Assembly: GCA_018692315.1 (NCBI GenBank) | Contig: JABHKC010000165.1 | Location: forward strand, 1-40,978 | Direction: 5' to 3' | DNA: 40,978 bases | Origin: Bacteroidota bacterium | GTDB lineage: Bacteria; Bacteroidota; Bacteroidia; Bacteroidales; JABHKC01 | Shown: positions 1 through 8,196 of the stretch, one piece after another | Position numbering within the stretch: position 1 is the stretch's first letter | Layout of the letters: every line of letters starts with the position of its first letter | The notes under the pieces: model-generated | What the model was told of the DNA's origin: nothing | The model's database searches: none | What the model saw: only the letters and a program-made list of their open reading frames with translations | Program-made: the position numbers and the translations under genes

Positions 1-3
1 AAT

Positions 4-612
4 ATGATACAAGAAAGGAATCACATAAAGGTATTTGTAGCTACTACGGTTTATAATTTTGAAAGTGACTTAAATCGTATCTATGAGTTATTAGATAATT
101 TAGGTTACGATGTATATATGTCTCACAAAGGAAGCATTCCTCTGAACAGTCGTTTATCCAACCTTATAAATTGCACTGATGGTGTAGAAGATTGTGATGT
201 ATTTCTAGGCTTTATTAGACCGTCATATGGCTCCGGTGTTTTAAAAAAAGGAGATAAATCGATAACACACTATGAATTTGAGACTGCTTATAAATTAGAT
301 ATTCCACGCTTTGTTTTAGCAGATTACAGAGTGCCTTTTACCAGAGATTTATTCAGAAATAATAAAGTAATAAAGGATACTACCAATGAAGTATTAAAAT
401 TTGAGGATATTTCTTTCAAGGATAATAAGGTAATGGATACCCGTAGTGTTGAAATGTATAACGAAGCAATAAAAGACAAAGAAAAGCCAGCATCTAAACG
501 AACTGGTAATTGGGTTCAATCTTATGTCGATATTAAAGATATTGTGTTACATCTTGAATCTCAATTTAAATATCCTGAACGGATTAAAAAATTAATAAAT
601 AACTCAAAATAA
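4..612 (+). CDS. DUF4062 domain protein
   Basis: This 202-residue protein opens with KVFVATTVYNFESDLNRIY, the pattern that starts DUF4062 domains (V-F-V-[AS]-[ST]-T-x-x-D/N-[FL]). A second conserved stretch follows at about residues 62-75 (DCDVFLGFIRPSYGSG). The N-terminal half therefore looks like a Rossmann-like DUF4062 fold; the rest is alpha-rich and unassigned. There is no signal peptide or membrane segment, so it should be cytoplasmic. DUF4062 is often the N-terminal domain of larger signalling or defence proteins, whereas here it stands almost alone. The next gene starts 6 nt after its stop, so the two are probably co-transcribed. Its biochemical function is unknown; a sensor or effector role in defence is inferred only from its neighbours. 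The ATG is at the window edge, so the upstream promoter cannot be seen. Confidence 0.85.
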   Translation: MIQERNHIKVFVATTVYNFESDLNRIYELLDNLGYDVYMSHKGSIPLNSRLSNLINCTDGVEDCDVFLGFIRPSYGSGVLKKGDKSITHYEFETAYKLDIPRFVLADYRVPFTRDLFRNNKVIKDTTNEVLKFEDISFKDNKVMDTRSVEMYNEAIKDKEKPASKRTGNWVQSYVDIKDIVLHLESQFKYPERIKKLINNSK

Positions 613-618
613 TATATT

Positions 619-2007
619 ATGGCAGCACAATCTTTTATCACAAAGCTCTTGAAGCAAGAAGATGTTAATATTGAGTTTAAATCTAAATTCAATATTCAGC
701 TTACATTACAGACCGTATGTGCCTTTTTAAATGGTGAAGGTGGTTGGGTTTTAATAGGATATACAAATAAAAAAGCTATCGGTATAGCGGATTATGTCGA
801 AGAAAAACTTGAAGAATTAGAAGCAGCAGTATTAAATAAAATAATGCCCCAGCCTTTGGTATACATAAATGAGGAATCATATCAGGGCAAAAAGCTTATT
901 TTGGTTAATGTTCATAAAGGTTCCAATCAGCCTTATTCGTATGATGGTGAATATTATGTTCGTATGGGCAGTTCTACAAAAAAGGCAAATCCTGATGAAA
1001 TAAGTTTACTTCTAAGGACAAGTCAGCCACAAACCTCTGTATGGGAGAAAATAAGTGTAACCGATGCTACAATTGATGATTTAGATAAAGACGAAATTCT
1101 TGCAACTATTAAAGATGCTAAAATTAAAGATAAAGGAAACAGTTTGCCGGAGTCTGTTGATGACTTTTTGTCTTATTTTAAAATGCTAGATTATTCTTTT
1201 GTAAGTAATGGAGCGATGCTTCTTTTTGGCGGAAAACCAGCAAAATATATTCCTCAGTGCAGAATAAGGATTACTGTTATGCCTTTCGGAAAAGAAGGAG
1301 GAAGTTTTGCCGACGAGGTGTTTATTGAAGACAATCTGTTTATAAGCTACAATAGAGTGATAGATTATTTCACAAAGAATTTACCACTTATTAGCGAATT
1401 TAATCCAGCTACAGGGCACAGACAAACTGCACCTAAATATCCAAATGAAGCACTCCGTGAGGCTGTAATAAATGCGATAGTTCATCGAGATTATTCCGAT
1501 TTTTCAGGAGATGTCACGATAAATATTTATACCGATAAGGTTGAAATAATAAATTCGGGTGAAATCCCTGCAAATATTATTACTGAAGATAATAAGATAT
1601 TGCTGCATCATTCTGTTTTACGAAATCCGTCTATAGCCCATATATTCCATTTAAGAGGTAAAATGGAGAAAGTGGGACGGGGTTTAAGTTTGATTAAGAA
1701 TCAGTTTATCAAAGCAGGATATAAATCACCTGAATGGCGAAGTAAAGGAGGTTATACTACCTTAACTCTACATACTGAATCGGAACAGTTAAATGATAGA
1801 ATGAATGAGTATTTAGCACAGCTCAAAAAAAGTAGTTTCTTTACTAGTAAGGAATATGAACAGTATTTTTCGGGGCGGATATCGGAAAAGACTGCTCGGA
1901 ATGATATTTCTCTATTAGTTAGAAGTAAATATATTAATAAAGAAGGACAAGGCCCTTCCACTAGATATATAAGAACAAATAAAGAATTGCCGGATGTTGC
2001 CGGATAA
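619..2007 (+). CDS. AlbA_2 (Schlafen-type) domain ATP-binding protein
   Basis: The 462-residue protein has an N-terminal AlbA_2 domain at about residues 12-130, recognisable from NIEFKSKF, AFLNGEGGWVLIGY and YYVRMGSSTKKA. A GHKL-type ATPase domain follows, with the N-box-like EALREAVINAIVHRDY at about 276-291 and the glycine segment GRGLSLI near 353. The C-terminus looks like a winged helix. Proteins of this build are annotated as putative transcriptional regulators or ATP-dependent helicase-like proteins, and they are frequently interleaved with type I restriction genes. It lies 6 nt after the DUF4062 gene and about 400 nt before hsdM. The reading frame stays open for 115 codons after its TAA stop (see the next entry). 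The exact role is unknown; regulation or modulation of the restriction locus is inferred from position. Confidence 0.88.
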   Translation: MAAQSFITKLLKQEDVNIEFKSKFNIQLTLQTVCAFLNGEGGWVLIGYTNKKAIGIADYVEEKLEELEAAVLNKIMPQPLVYINEESYQGKKLILVNVHKGSNQPYSYDGEYYVRMGSSTKKANPDEISLLLRTSQPQTSVWEKISVTDATIDDLDKDEILATIKDAKIKDKGNSLPESVDDFLSYFKMLDYSFVSNGAMLLFGGKPAKYIPQCRIRITVMPFGKEGGSFADEVFIEDNLFISYNRVIDYFTKNLPLISEFNPATGHRQTAPKYPNEALREAVINAIVHRDYSDFSGDVTINIYTDKVEIINSGEIPANIITEDNKILLHHSVLRNPSIAHIFHLRGKMEKVGRGLSLIKNQFIKAGYKSPEWRSKGGYTTLTLHTESEQLNDRMNEYLAQLKKSSFFTSKEYEQYFSGRISEKTARNDISLLVRSKYINKEGQGPSTRYIRTNKELPDVAG

Positions 2008-2376
2008 TATTTAAGTAGTCGTGCTAATAAAGCTTATTCAATGAGTATAAATAGTAATAATGTTAGTAGTTATAGTAGTGTTACTAAAGTAGCTCTTATA
2101 AATAGTAATGCTAATGCTTTTACCGGATATTGCCAAGTAAATACTTTAAGAGATATTGTTTGTAGGCGTACTGAAAGCTGTGAATTACCTGATAGTGTAG
2201 ATGATATAAAAGATGATAGTTCTGCTGATAACATATATGGCTTTAATAATATTACCAGATATTACCGAATAAATAAGTATCAAATTAGTGCTGATAGACT
2301 TATTAAGAATGAAGATACAGTTAATAATAGTATTGCAACTACAGCAACGCTATGAATTGCCGGAAATTACCGGATA
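1986..2376 (+). repeat. Four clusters of paired TTGCCGGA/TTACCGGA-like motifs before hsdM
   Basis: The motif T-T-[GA]-C-C-[GA]-[GA]-A occurs in closely spaced pairs, each pair about 9-11 nt apart: 1986-2006, 2119-2133 (second half weaker), 2251-2270 (degenerate) and 2356-2376. The last pair ends 30 nt before the hsdM start codon. The sequence shows a real recurrence. A role as operator sites for hsdM or for the AlbA_2 protein is only a guess. Confidence 0.4.
2041..2355 (+). other. Low-complexity ORF in frame with the preceding gene; doubtful CDS or detached C-terminus
   Basis: This 104-codon open stretch is rich in Ser, Asn and Ile and resembles no family I know. It is in the same frame as the AlbA_2 gene, separated from it by the TAA at 2005-2007 and ten sense codons. 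It also carries fragments similar to that gene's last residues (CELPDSVDD compared with NKELPDVAG). I read it as a detached or decayed low-complexity C-terminal tail of the upstream gene, or as non-coding DNA that happens to be open. It is unlikely to be an independent gene. Confidence 0.35.
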
Positions 2377-2406
2377 GATTAAAAAGTACATTTATATAGA
2401 ACTAAA

Positions 2407-3930
2407 ATGACCGATTCAAGCATAATATCAAAAATATGGAACCTCGCTGGCGTACTTCGTGACGATGGCGTAGGCTATGGTGACTACTTAGAGCAAATTA
2501 CTTATCTGTTATTCTTAAAAATGGCAGATGAATTAAACAAACCACCCTACAATAAAGGGTTGCAGTTTCCTCGCATAAAGGATGTAGAGGGCAAAGAAAT
2601 TGCAGATGGTGAAACCTGTGATTGGGAAACGCTATCGAGCAAACGAGGTGCTGAATTAGAATCGTTCTATTCGCAATTGCTACGCAGTTTGAGCACCGAA
2701 AAAGGAATGTTAGGGCAAATATTTACCAAGAGCCAAAATAAGATACAAGACCCTGCTAAGCTTTCGCGTGTAATCAACATGATAGACCAAGAACAATGGT
2801 CGATGATGGGAGCCGACATTAAAGGCAAGATTTACGAAGGTTTGTTGGAAAAGAATGCCGAAGATACCAAGTCGGGCGCAGGGCAATATTTTACCCCTCG
2901 TGCTTTGATAAAAACAATGGTGGCTTGTGTGCAACCCAAACCCATGAAAACCATTTCCGACCCTGCATGTGGCACAGGCGGTTTCTTTTTAGCTGCTTAC
3001 GATTGGATTGTAGCCAATAACCAACTCGACCGTGAAGAAAAGGAGTTTATAAAAAACGATACTTTTCACGGAAATGAAATTGTAGCCAACACACGCCGTA
3101 TGTGTTTAATGAATATGTATTTGCACAACATTGGTGAGATAGATGGTATGAGCTTCATTTCATCAAATGACGCTTTGGTCTCCGACGAGGGTAGCCGCTA
3201 CGATTATGTTTTGGCTAATCCACCTTTCGGCAAGAAAAGCAGCATGACCATTACCAACGAACAAGGCGAAGCTGAAAAAGAAGATTTAAGTTACAACCGT
3301 CAGGATTTTTGGGAAACCACTTCCAACAAACAGCTTAACTTTTTACAGCACATAAAAACACAATTAAAAATTACGGGTGAAGCTGCCGTAGTTTTACCCG
3401 ATAATGTATTATTCGAAGGTGGTGCAGGCGAAGAAGTCCGAAAACAATTAATGCTGACTACCGATTTACATACCATTCTGCGTTTACCAACAGGCTTGTT
3501 TTATGCACATGGCGTAAAAGCAAATGTGTTATTCTTCGATAACAAAGCAGCTAGTAAAGAAGCACAAACCAAAGAAGTGTGGATTTATGATTACCGTACT
3601 AACATTCATCATACGCTTAAGAAAAAGCAAATGTCTATGGCTGATTTAGCCGACTTTGTTAAGCTGTATAATCCTGATAATAGACACAAACGAACTGAGA
3701 CTTGGAGCGAAGAAAATCCCGATGGACGTTGGCGTAAATATGCTTATGAAGAAATACTGGCGAGAGATAAAACCAACTTGGATATATTTTGGCTCAAAGA
3801 CAAAAGTCTGACTGATTTGGATAATCTACCAGACCCTGATATTTTGGCAAACGAGATTATTGAAAACTTAGAATCGGGATTGAATAGTTTTAAGGGAATA
3901 ATGGCAACTATAAACGGACAAACAGAATAA
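2407..3930 (+). CDS. hsdM: Type I restriction-modification DNA methyltransferase subunit M
   Basis: This is a full-length 507-residue HsdM. The helical N-terminal domain (about 1-150) is followed by the N6-adenine methyltransferase domain. The SAM-binding motif I, DPACGTGGF, starts at residue 185, and the catalytic motif IV, NPPF, starts at Asn271. It would methylate adenine in a bipartite target once paired with a specificity subunit (HsdS). Unusually, no hsdS follows: the next 250 nt are non-coding repeat sequence, and then come unrelated ABC transporter genes. hsdR is not in the window either and could lie upstream of position 1. Codon use is visibly richer in G and C than in the genes to the right, which suggests separate acquisition. 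Identification of the enzyme is firm; whether it is an active system is not. Confidence 0.95.
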   Translation: MTDSSIISKIWNLAGVLRDDGVGYGDYLEQITYLLFLKMADELNKPPYNKGLQFPRIKDVEGKEIADGETCDWETLSSKRGAELESFYSQLLRSLSTEKGMLGQIFTKSQNKIQDPAKLSRVINMIDQEQWSMMGADIKGKIYEGLLEKNAEDTKSGAGQYFTPRALIKTMVACVQPKPMKTISDPACGTGGFFLAAYDWIVANNQLDREEKEFIKNDTFHGNEIVANTRRMCLMNMYLHNIGEIDGMSFISSNDALVSDEGSRYDYVLANPPFGKKSSMTITNEQGEAEKEDLSYNRQDFWETTSNKQLNFLQHIKTQLKITGEAAVVLPDNVLFEGGAGEEVRKQLMLTTDLHTILRLPTGLFYAHGVKANVLFFDNKAASKEAQTKEVWIYDYRTNIHHTLKKKQMSMADLADFVKLYNPDNRHKRTETWSEENPDGRWRKYAYEEILARDKTNLDIFWLKDKSLTDLDNLPDPDILANEIIENLESGLNSFKGIMATINGQTE

Positions 3931-4188
3931 TATGCCAGCACTTTGCATCCATACACATTGTCAAATAGTGCAAAAAGCCTACAACACGAAAAATTCTTGT
4001 CATAGAGAGTGCAATACCACCACTTTTTTGTCGGCTAGAAAAAACTAAATTAGGACAGTGCCAAATTGAAAATGAAATGACAAAAATAAAGAAGGCCCAG
4101 CATACAACACCTAAGAATACGAAAACAACAAAAAACCACCAAACCGAGCTCAGTAGTTTTAATATTTTTTATTTGTAGCAATATTTGA
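3931..4188 (+). repeat. Non-coding cassette-tail region with partial dispersed repeat
   Basis: No gene is seen here. Directly after the hsdM stop, a box GCCAGCAC (3934-3941) begins an imperfect hairpin in which TTTGCA (3942-3947) pairs with TGCAAA (3969-3974), followed by GCCTACAACAC. A second unit starts at 4095 (GCCCAGCATACAACACC) and continues with CTAAGAATAC and an A-rich stretch to about 4144. That second unit matches the start of the repeats at 5157, 6325, 21156 (minus) and 23458 (minus). The arrangement of gene stop followed by tail recurs at the next two loci. Confidence 0.6.
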
Positions 4189-4518
4189 ATGAAGACAATA
4201 CGATTAATATTAACATTTTATAAGTCATTCGCATTTATTAGTTTATTAATAACTTGCACTTGCCTAGGACTTCTATATGGTTTTGGAGCAAAAGGGATTT
4301 ACATGATTCAAGCATTATTTTGGTTTAAGATTATTACGCTTGCATTAACTGTATATTTTGTAAATATTTATAAAAAAAATCAATTTTACTATTATAAAAA
4401 TCTTGGTTTGTCAAGATTGATAATTTGGATTCCTATTATAGTCTTTGACTTTTTATTATTCTTAATTCCTTCAATAATTTTAGCATCACACCTTCATGAA
4501 ACACTCCCTGGAAGTTGA
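4189..4518 (+). CDS. Small integral membrane protein, likely partner of the ABC ATPase
   Basis: The 109-residue product is highly hydrophobic, with about three membrane segments (roughly residues 12-33, 39-58 and 76-100) and a positively charged loop, YKKNQFYYYKN, between the second and third. No family is recognised with certainty. Its last 23 nt overlap the start of the ABC ATPase gene, which indicates translational coupling and a shared job. It is too small to be a conventional ABC permease, so it could work as an oligomer or as an accessory subunit. It is probably transcribed from within the AT-rich region before 4189. The functional link to the ATPase is inferred from the overlap. Confidence 0.75.
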   Translation: MKTIRLILTFYKSFAFISLLITCTCLGLLYGFGAKGIYMIQALFWFKIITLALTVYFVNIYKKNQFYYYKNLGLSRLIIWIPIIVFDFLLFLIPSIILASHLHETLPGS

Positions 4519-5176
4519 CAGTATAATTCTTGAATTTGACACTAAAAGAATACTTCAGGATGTTTATCTCAAAAATGAAACTGGGAAAACAACTGGAATT
4601 CTTGGGCGAAATGGCTCTGGAAAAACATGTCTTTTGAATATTATCTATGGAGAACTTAAAACAAATAATAAGTCAATTCGATTGGATGGAAATGCTATAT
4701 ATGATGGATATCGAAATCCTGAAATTTTACGATATTTGCCTCAATTCAATTTTATCCCGCGAAACATAAAAATCAAAAGAATTTTTAAAGACTTCAACAT
4801 AGATTTTTCTCAGTTCATTGGATACTTCCCAGAATTCAAAAAATACTACAATTCAAAAATAGGAAATCTATCAGGAGGGGAAAATAGAATCGTTGAGATT
4901 TACTCAATAATTGCTTCAAAAACAAAATTTTGCATGTTGGATGAACCGTTTTCACAAGTTATGCCTGTGCATGTTGATACAATAAAAAACATTGTGAGAG
5001 CTGAGAAAGAAAAAAAAGGAATTATTATTACAGACCATTTATATGAACACATAATTGATATTTGCGATGATATTTATGTAATTTCTAATGGCAAAACATA
5101 TTTGACTCAAGACAAAGCGGATCTAATAAAACATGGATATATAAATCAAAAAGGTTCCCAACACCCAAGAAAATAA
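4496..5176 (+). CDS. ABC transporter ATP-binding protein
   Basis: This is a complete 226-residue single nucleotide-binding domain. Walker A is GRNGSGKT (37-44), the signature LSGGE lies near 124-128, Walker B is FCMLDEP near 145, and the H-loop is in IIITDHLYEH. The stretch DEPFSQVMPVHVDTIK is, from memory, typical of a Bacteroidota subfamily that sits beside small membrane proteins. It would power transport, or an ATP-driven conformational change, with the overlapping upstream membrane protein; the substrate is unknown. The last seven codons (ending SQHPRK) run into the dispersed repeat that begins at 5157, so the C-terminus is partly repeat-encoded. This is the same arrangement as at the end of the hydrolase at 6336. 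Confidence 0.9.
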   Translation: MKHSLEVDSIILEFDTKRILQDVYLKNETGKTTGILGRNGSGKTCLLNIIYGELKTNNKSIRLDGNAIYDGYRNPEILRYLPQFNFIPRNIKIKRIFKDFNIDFSQFIGYFPEFKKYYNSKIGNLSGGENRIVEIYSIIASKTKFCMLDEPFSQVMPVHVDTIKNIVRAEKEKKGIIITDHLYEHIIDICDDIYVISNGKTYLTQDKADLIKHGYINQKGSQHPRK

Positions 5177-5310
5177 AAACAGCGAAAAACTAATAAGTCC
5201 CAATGAAAAATAGGGATTTACTTTTTTTCACCATCTTTACATATTTAATGAAATTAAAAGATGAGTTTACAAGATTTTTACTGAATTTGTTGGTTTGGGT
5301 TTAGTTCAAC
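5157..5310 (+). repeat. Dispersed repeat, shortened copy (R2)
   Basis: It starts CCCAACACCCAAGAA and continues with AAAAACAGCG. A hairpin-like segment follows (GTCCC-AATGAAAAATA-GGGAT), then an ACATCTTTACAT-like stretch. It closes with GGTTTGGGTTTAGTTCAA (5292-5309), the same end as the copy at 23157-23458. Compared with that copy, about 130 bp are missing from the middle. The rest of the gap, to 5478, shows no gene. Confidence 0.6.
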
Positions 5311-5478
5311 ATCCAAGATAAATAATTGGGCAGAAAATGGTAGATATGAATGAATTAGTAATAAATAAACACAGTAGTAAAATGAAATTTTGGAGCATTG
5401 AAATGCCAAACACATCATATTCAAAATTTGATGTGTAAGCAAAACAAACGACAGAATTAATATTTAGAAGGACAAAAT

Positions 5479-6336
5479 ATGACAACAGAAAATAAAGCTT
5501 GGTTAGACAAAAAACAATATCCATTCAATTCAAATTATTTTGATTTACCAATTGGAAAATTGCACTATGTGGACGAAGGAAAAGGCGAGCCAATTGTTTT
5601 TGTTCACGGAAATCCAGGTTGGTCTTATGAATATAGAAAATCAATTAAGGTATTATCAAAAACAAATAGATGCATTTCGGCAGACAATATTGGTTTTGGA
5701 CTTTCTGATAAACCATTTGACTGGAATTACTTACCGAAAAATCACGCTGCAAACTTTGAAAAATTCATCAATCATTTGAATTTAGACAAATTTGTTTTAG
5801 TAGTAAATGATTGGGGTGGACCGATTGGATTATCCTATGCGATTAATAATCCAGACAAAATAAAACACTTGATTATTACAAATACATGGATGTGGTCAGC
5901 CAAAGACGACCCATATTACAAAAAATTTAGTGGATTTGTTGGTGGACCTATAGGACGGTTTTTAATAAAGAACTTTAATTTTTTCGGAAAGATAATAATC
6001 AAAAAATGTATCGTTGACAAAAAACATTTTGATCCCACAATTTACAGACATCTTGAAACAAAAAAGGATAGAAAAGGTTGTTGGACTTTTCCTAAACAAA
6101 TAATTGCATCAAGTGAATGGCTTGACAGTTTATGGCAGAAACGCAAGAATTTAGACAATATTCCAAAAACATTAATTTGGGGAATGAAAGACATTGCATT
6201 TAGAGAACAAGAATTAAATGTTTGGGAAAAGGAATTAACAAACAAAACGGTCATAAAACTTGACAATGTTGGGCATTATCCACACGAAGAAGCTACTGGA
6301 ATATTTATTGAAGAATTAAAGAAAGCCAGCACATAA
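5479..6336 (+). CDS. Alpha/beta hydrolase, haloalkane dehalogenase-like (subfamily III signature)
   Basis: The 285-residue protein has a complete alpha/beta-hydrolase core. HGNP at 43-46 supplies the oxyanion loop and Asn45. The nucleophile is Asp111 in NDWGG, with Trp112 next to it. Asp238 (WGMKD) and His266 (VGHYPHEE) complete the triad. Haloalkane dehalogenases hydrolyse carbon-halogen bonds through an Asp nucleophile and hold the halide with Trp plus either Asn or a second Trp. Asp-His-Asp with Asn-Trp is the HLD-III pattern. The substrate cannot be read from sequence, and an epoxide hydrolase or other Asp-nucleophile enzyme remains possible. It has no signal peptide. The last four codons (KAST) lie in the repeat tail starting at 6325, so the gene is one unit of the cassette-like array. 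Confidence 0.85.
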   Translation: MTTENKAWLDKKQYPFNSNYFDLPIGKLHYVDEGKGEPIVFVHGNPGWSYEYRKSIKVLSKTNRCISADNIGFGLSDKPFDWNYLPKNHAANFEKFINHLNLDKFVLVVNDWGGPIGLSYAINNPDKIKHLIITNTWMWSAKDDPYYKKFSGFVGGPIGRFLIKNFNFFGKIIIKKCIVDKKHFDPTIYRHLETKKDRKGCWTFPKQIIASSEWLDSLWQKRKNLDNIPKTLIWGMKDIAFREQELNVWEKELTNKTVIKLDNVGHYPHEEATGIFIEELKKAST

Positions 6337-6415
6337 TGCACCTACGAATATAAAAGTAGCAAGAAACCAAAATACATGGTTTATTGCCGATTAAAATTCG
6401 GGATTGATTAAATCC
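6325..6415 (+). repeat. Dispersed repeat, partial copy (R3), with following non-coding region to 6651
   Basis: It begins GCCAGCACATAATGCACC, followed by TACGAATATAAAAGTAGC. The hairpin arm CCGATTAAAATTCGGGATTGA and TAAATCC follow, matching the middle of the copy at 23157-23458 (CCCGATGAAAAATCGGGATTGA, then TAAATCC). The hydrolase stop codon lies inside it. Between 6416 and 6651 only a promoter candidate for the next gene is seen. Confidence 0.6.
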
Positions 6416-6519
6416 TAAATTTAATGAAAATGGTAGTCGAAATTTTGTTACATAATTTGAAAAGGTTTTTGTTGCTCTTTTTTGGAAGAACTATTTCAAA
6501 ATAATTGACCTTTATAAAA

Positions 6520-6549
6520 TTGCTAATTTACTTTTATAGTATATATTTG
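6520..6549 (+). promoter_or_regulatory. Candidate Bacteroidota-type promoter for the T9SS protein at 6652
   Basis: TTG at 6520-6522 is followed after 19 nt by TATATTTG at 6542-6549. This fits the -33 TTG and -7 TAnnTTTG consensus of Bacteroidota housekeeping promoters. It would give a 5' leader of about 95 nt. Confidence 0.5.
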
Positions 6550-6651
6550 TTTTTTTTAATTATCAAAAATGAGAGTTTTGAAATGAATGCCAGATAAGGA
6601 TTTATAAACTAAAATAGAAAAAATACAGTATTAATTAATAATCTAAAAAAC

Positions 6652-7959
6652 ATGTTACTAAAGAAAAACAACATTAAAACAATCGCAACACTAATTCTAC
6701 TTTTAATTACTTCAATCACTTATTCCCAATCTTTACCTATTGATTTTGAAACAGCGGTAGTAACTTCCGATTTCATCGATTTCGATGGAGGAACAGGAAC
6801 AGTAATAGCAAATCCTCAGGCTAATGGTTTAAATACCAGCACAATGGTAGCACAAATAGTAAGAGATGGCGGACAGACTTGGGCCGGTAGTAAAATCCAA
6901 TTAGATGCCAATCTCGATTTTTCAAGTTCGACTTCTATTTCAATGAAAGTTTACACTTCGGCTCCTATTGGAACTACTGTTAAATTCAAACTCGAAGGAT
7001 CTGGTGAAACAGAAAGAGATGCCCAAACTACTGTCTCCAGCGAGTGGGAAGTATTAACATGGGATTTTTCAGGTGAACCTGCCAACTACAACGAAATTGT
7101 TTTTATGTTCGACTTTGGTAATGTTGGAGATGGTTCTGCAAGCTCAACTTTCCTTTTCGATGATATCGAACAATTTTTCGGTGGTACTCAAATTGATTTA
7201 CCTGTAGATTTCGAAGGCTCAATCATAAATTATACCACAACTGATTTTGGCGGCAATGAATCTTCTCTAGTAGCTGATCCGACAGATGGAAGCAATATGG
7301 TTATTAAAGCCATCAAAACTGCTCAGGCAGAAACATGGGCCGGTACTACTATTGGTACTCCTGCTGGATTTGCCACAGATATTCCTTTGACCTTGACTAA
7401 CTCAAAAATGACGGTTAAAGTATGGTCTCCCGATTCTAATACTCCTATCAGATTGAAAGTCGAAGATTCGAATGATCCAACTCACACTTGCGAAACAGAA
7501 ACCAATACTACCGTTTCAGGTGATTGGGAAATAATAGAATTTGACTTCATAAACCAGGCTCCCGGCACAGAATTATTAAGTGTTGGTTTAAACATGGGTT
7601 GGACTTATAATATGGCATCAATCTTCTTCAATTTTGGAACAGATGGAGCAACTGCAGGAGAAAAAACATATTATTTCGACGATGTGGAATTTGGAGAATT
7701 ACCGCAAGGAACAAACAATATAGAAGTAAATGGACTGAATGTATTTCCCAATCCGTCAAATTCTCAGTGGACTATTTCTTCTGAAAACACAAATATTACT
7801 TCCCTGCAAGTATTTGACTCACAGGCAAAGCTTATACTAAATCACATTCCTAATAGCCATATTGCGAAAATTGATGCCTCAAACTTTGCTCAAGGAATTT
7901 ATTTAGCTAAAATTTCAACTAATTCAGGAACTAGTTTAATCAAACTTTTGAAGGAATAA
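6652..7959 (+). CDS. Secreted T9SS cargo protein with two tandem carbohydrate-binding-like domains
   Basis: The 435-residue product starts with a clear signal peptide (about 1-25, ending TYSQS). Two homologous beta-rich modules follow, at about 26-175 and 181-350. Both share LP[IV]DFE at the start, an internal ETWAG/QTWAG turn and FDD[IV]E near the end. Such modules occur beside glycosidases of marine Bacteroidota and probably bind polysaccharide; no catalytic domain is present. The C-terminal part (about 358-435) is a T9SS sorting domain with NVFPNPSN, ending in SLIKLLKE. The protein should cross the outer membrane and be displayed or released. It stands alone, with its own promoter candidate. 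Confidence 0.85.
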   Translation: MLLKKNNIKTIATLILLLITSITYSQSLPIDFETAVVTSDFIDFDGGTGTVIANPQANGLNTSTMVAQIVRDGGQTWAGSKIQLDANLDFSSSTSISMKVYTSAPIGTTVKFKLEGSGETERDAQTTVSSEWEVLTWDFSGEPANYNEIVFMFDFGNVGDGSASSTFLFDDIEQFFGGTQIDLPVDFEGSIINYTTTDFGGNESSLVADPTDGSNMVIKAIKTAQAETWAGTTIGTPAGFATDIPLTLTNSKMTVKVWSPDSNTPIRLKVEDSNDPTHTCETETNTTVSGDWEIIEFDFINQAPGTELLSVGLNMGWTYNMASIFFNFGTDGATAGEKTYYFDDVEFGELPQGTNNIEVNGLNVFPNPSNSQWTISSENTNITSLQVFDSQAKLILNHIPNSHIAKIDASNFAQGIYLAKISTNSGTSLIKLLKE

Positions 7960-8045
7960 TTTGGCTTGGTGATAAAAAATAATTGAAATTCAAATATTCT
8001 AAACAGATAAAATTTTTATAAATTACCTTGTGAAACTTAGTACAT

Positions 8046-8089
8046 TCTTTATGGCACTTTGCAACAGCATTCATAAAGTGCTATAAAGA
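8046..8089. terminator. Inverted repeat between convergent genes, possible bidirectional terminator
   Basis: TCTTTATGGCACTTT (8046-8060) pairs with AAAGTGCTATAAAGA (8075-8089), with one mismatch in 15 and a 14-nt loop. It lies between the T9SS gene ending at 7959 and the leftward methyltransferase gene ending at 8197. The stem is AT-rich and has no clear U-tract, so terminator function is only plausible. Confidence 0.4.
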
Positions 8090-8196
8090 AGACTCAAAGT
8101 TGCTCATTGAAAAATTAGCATATAAAATCCTGCATACCAAATAATTGAAGGAATATATTTTATATTCGAGCCTTGGTTATATAAAACAAAACTTTA

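Noticed and set aside
3934-6415. Classical integron attC sites
   Set aside because: The tails recur at gene ends and can fold, but I could not match the canonical GTTRRRY/RYYYAAC cores and there is no integrase in the window; reported as cassette-like only.
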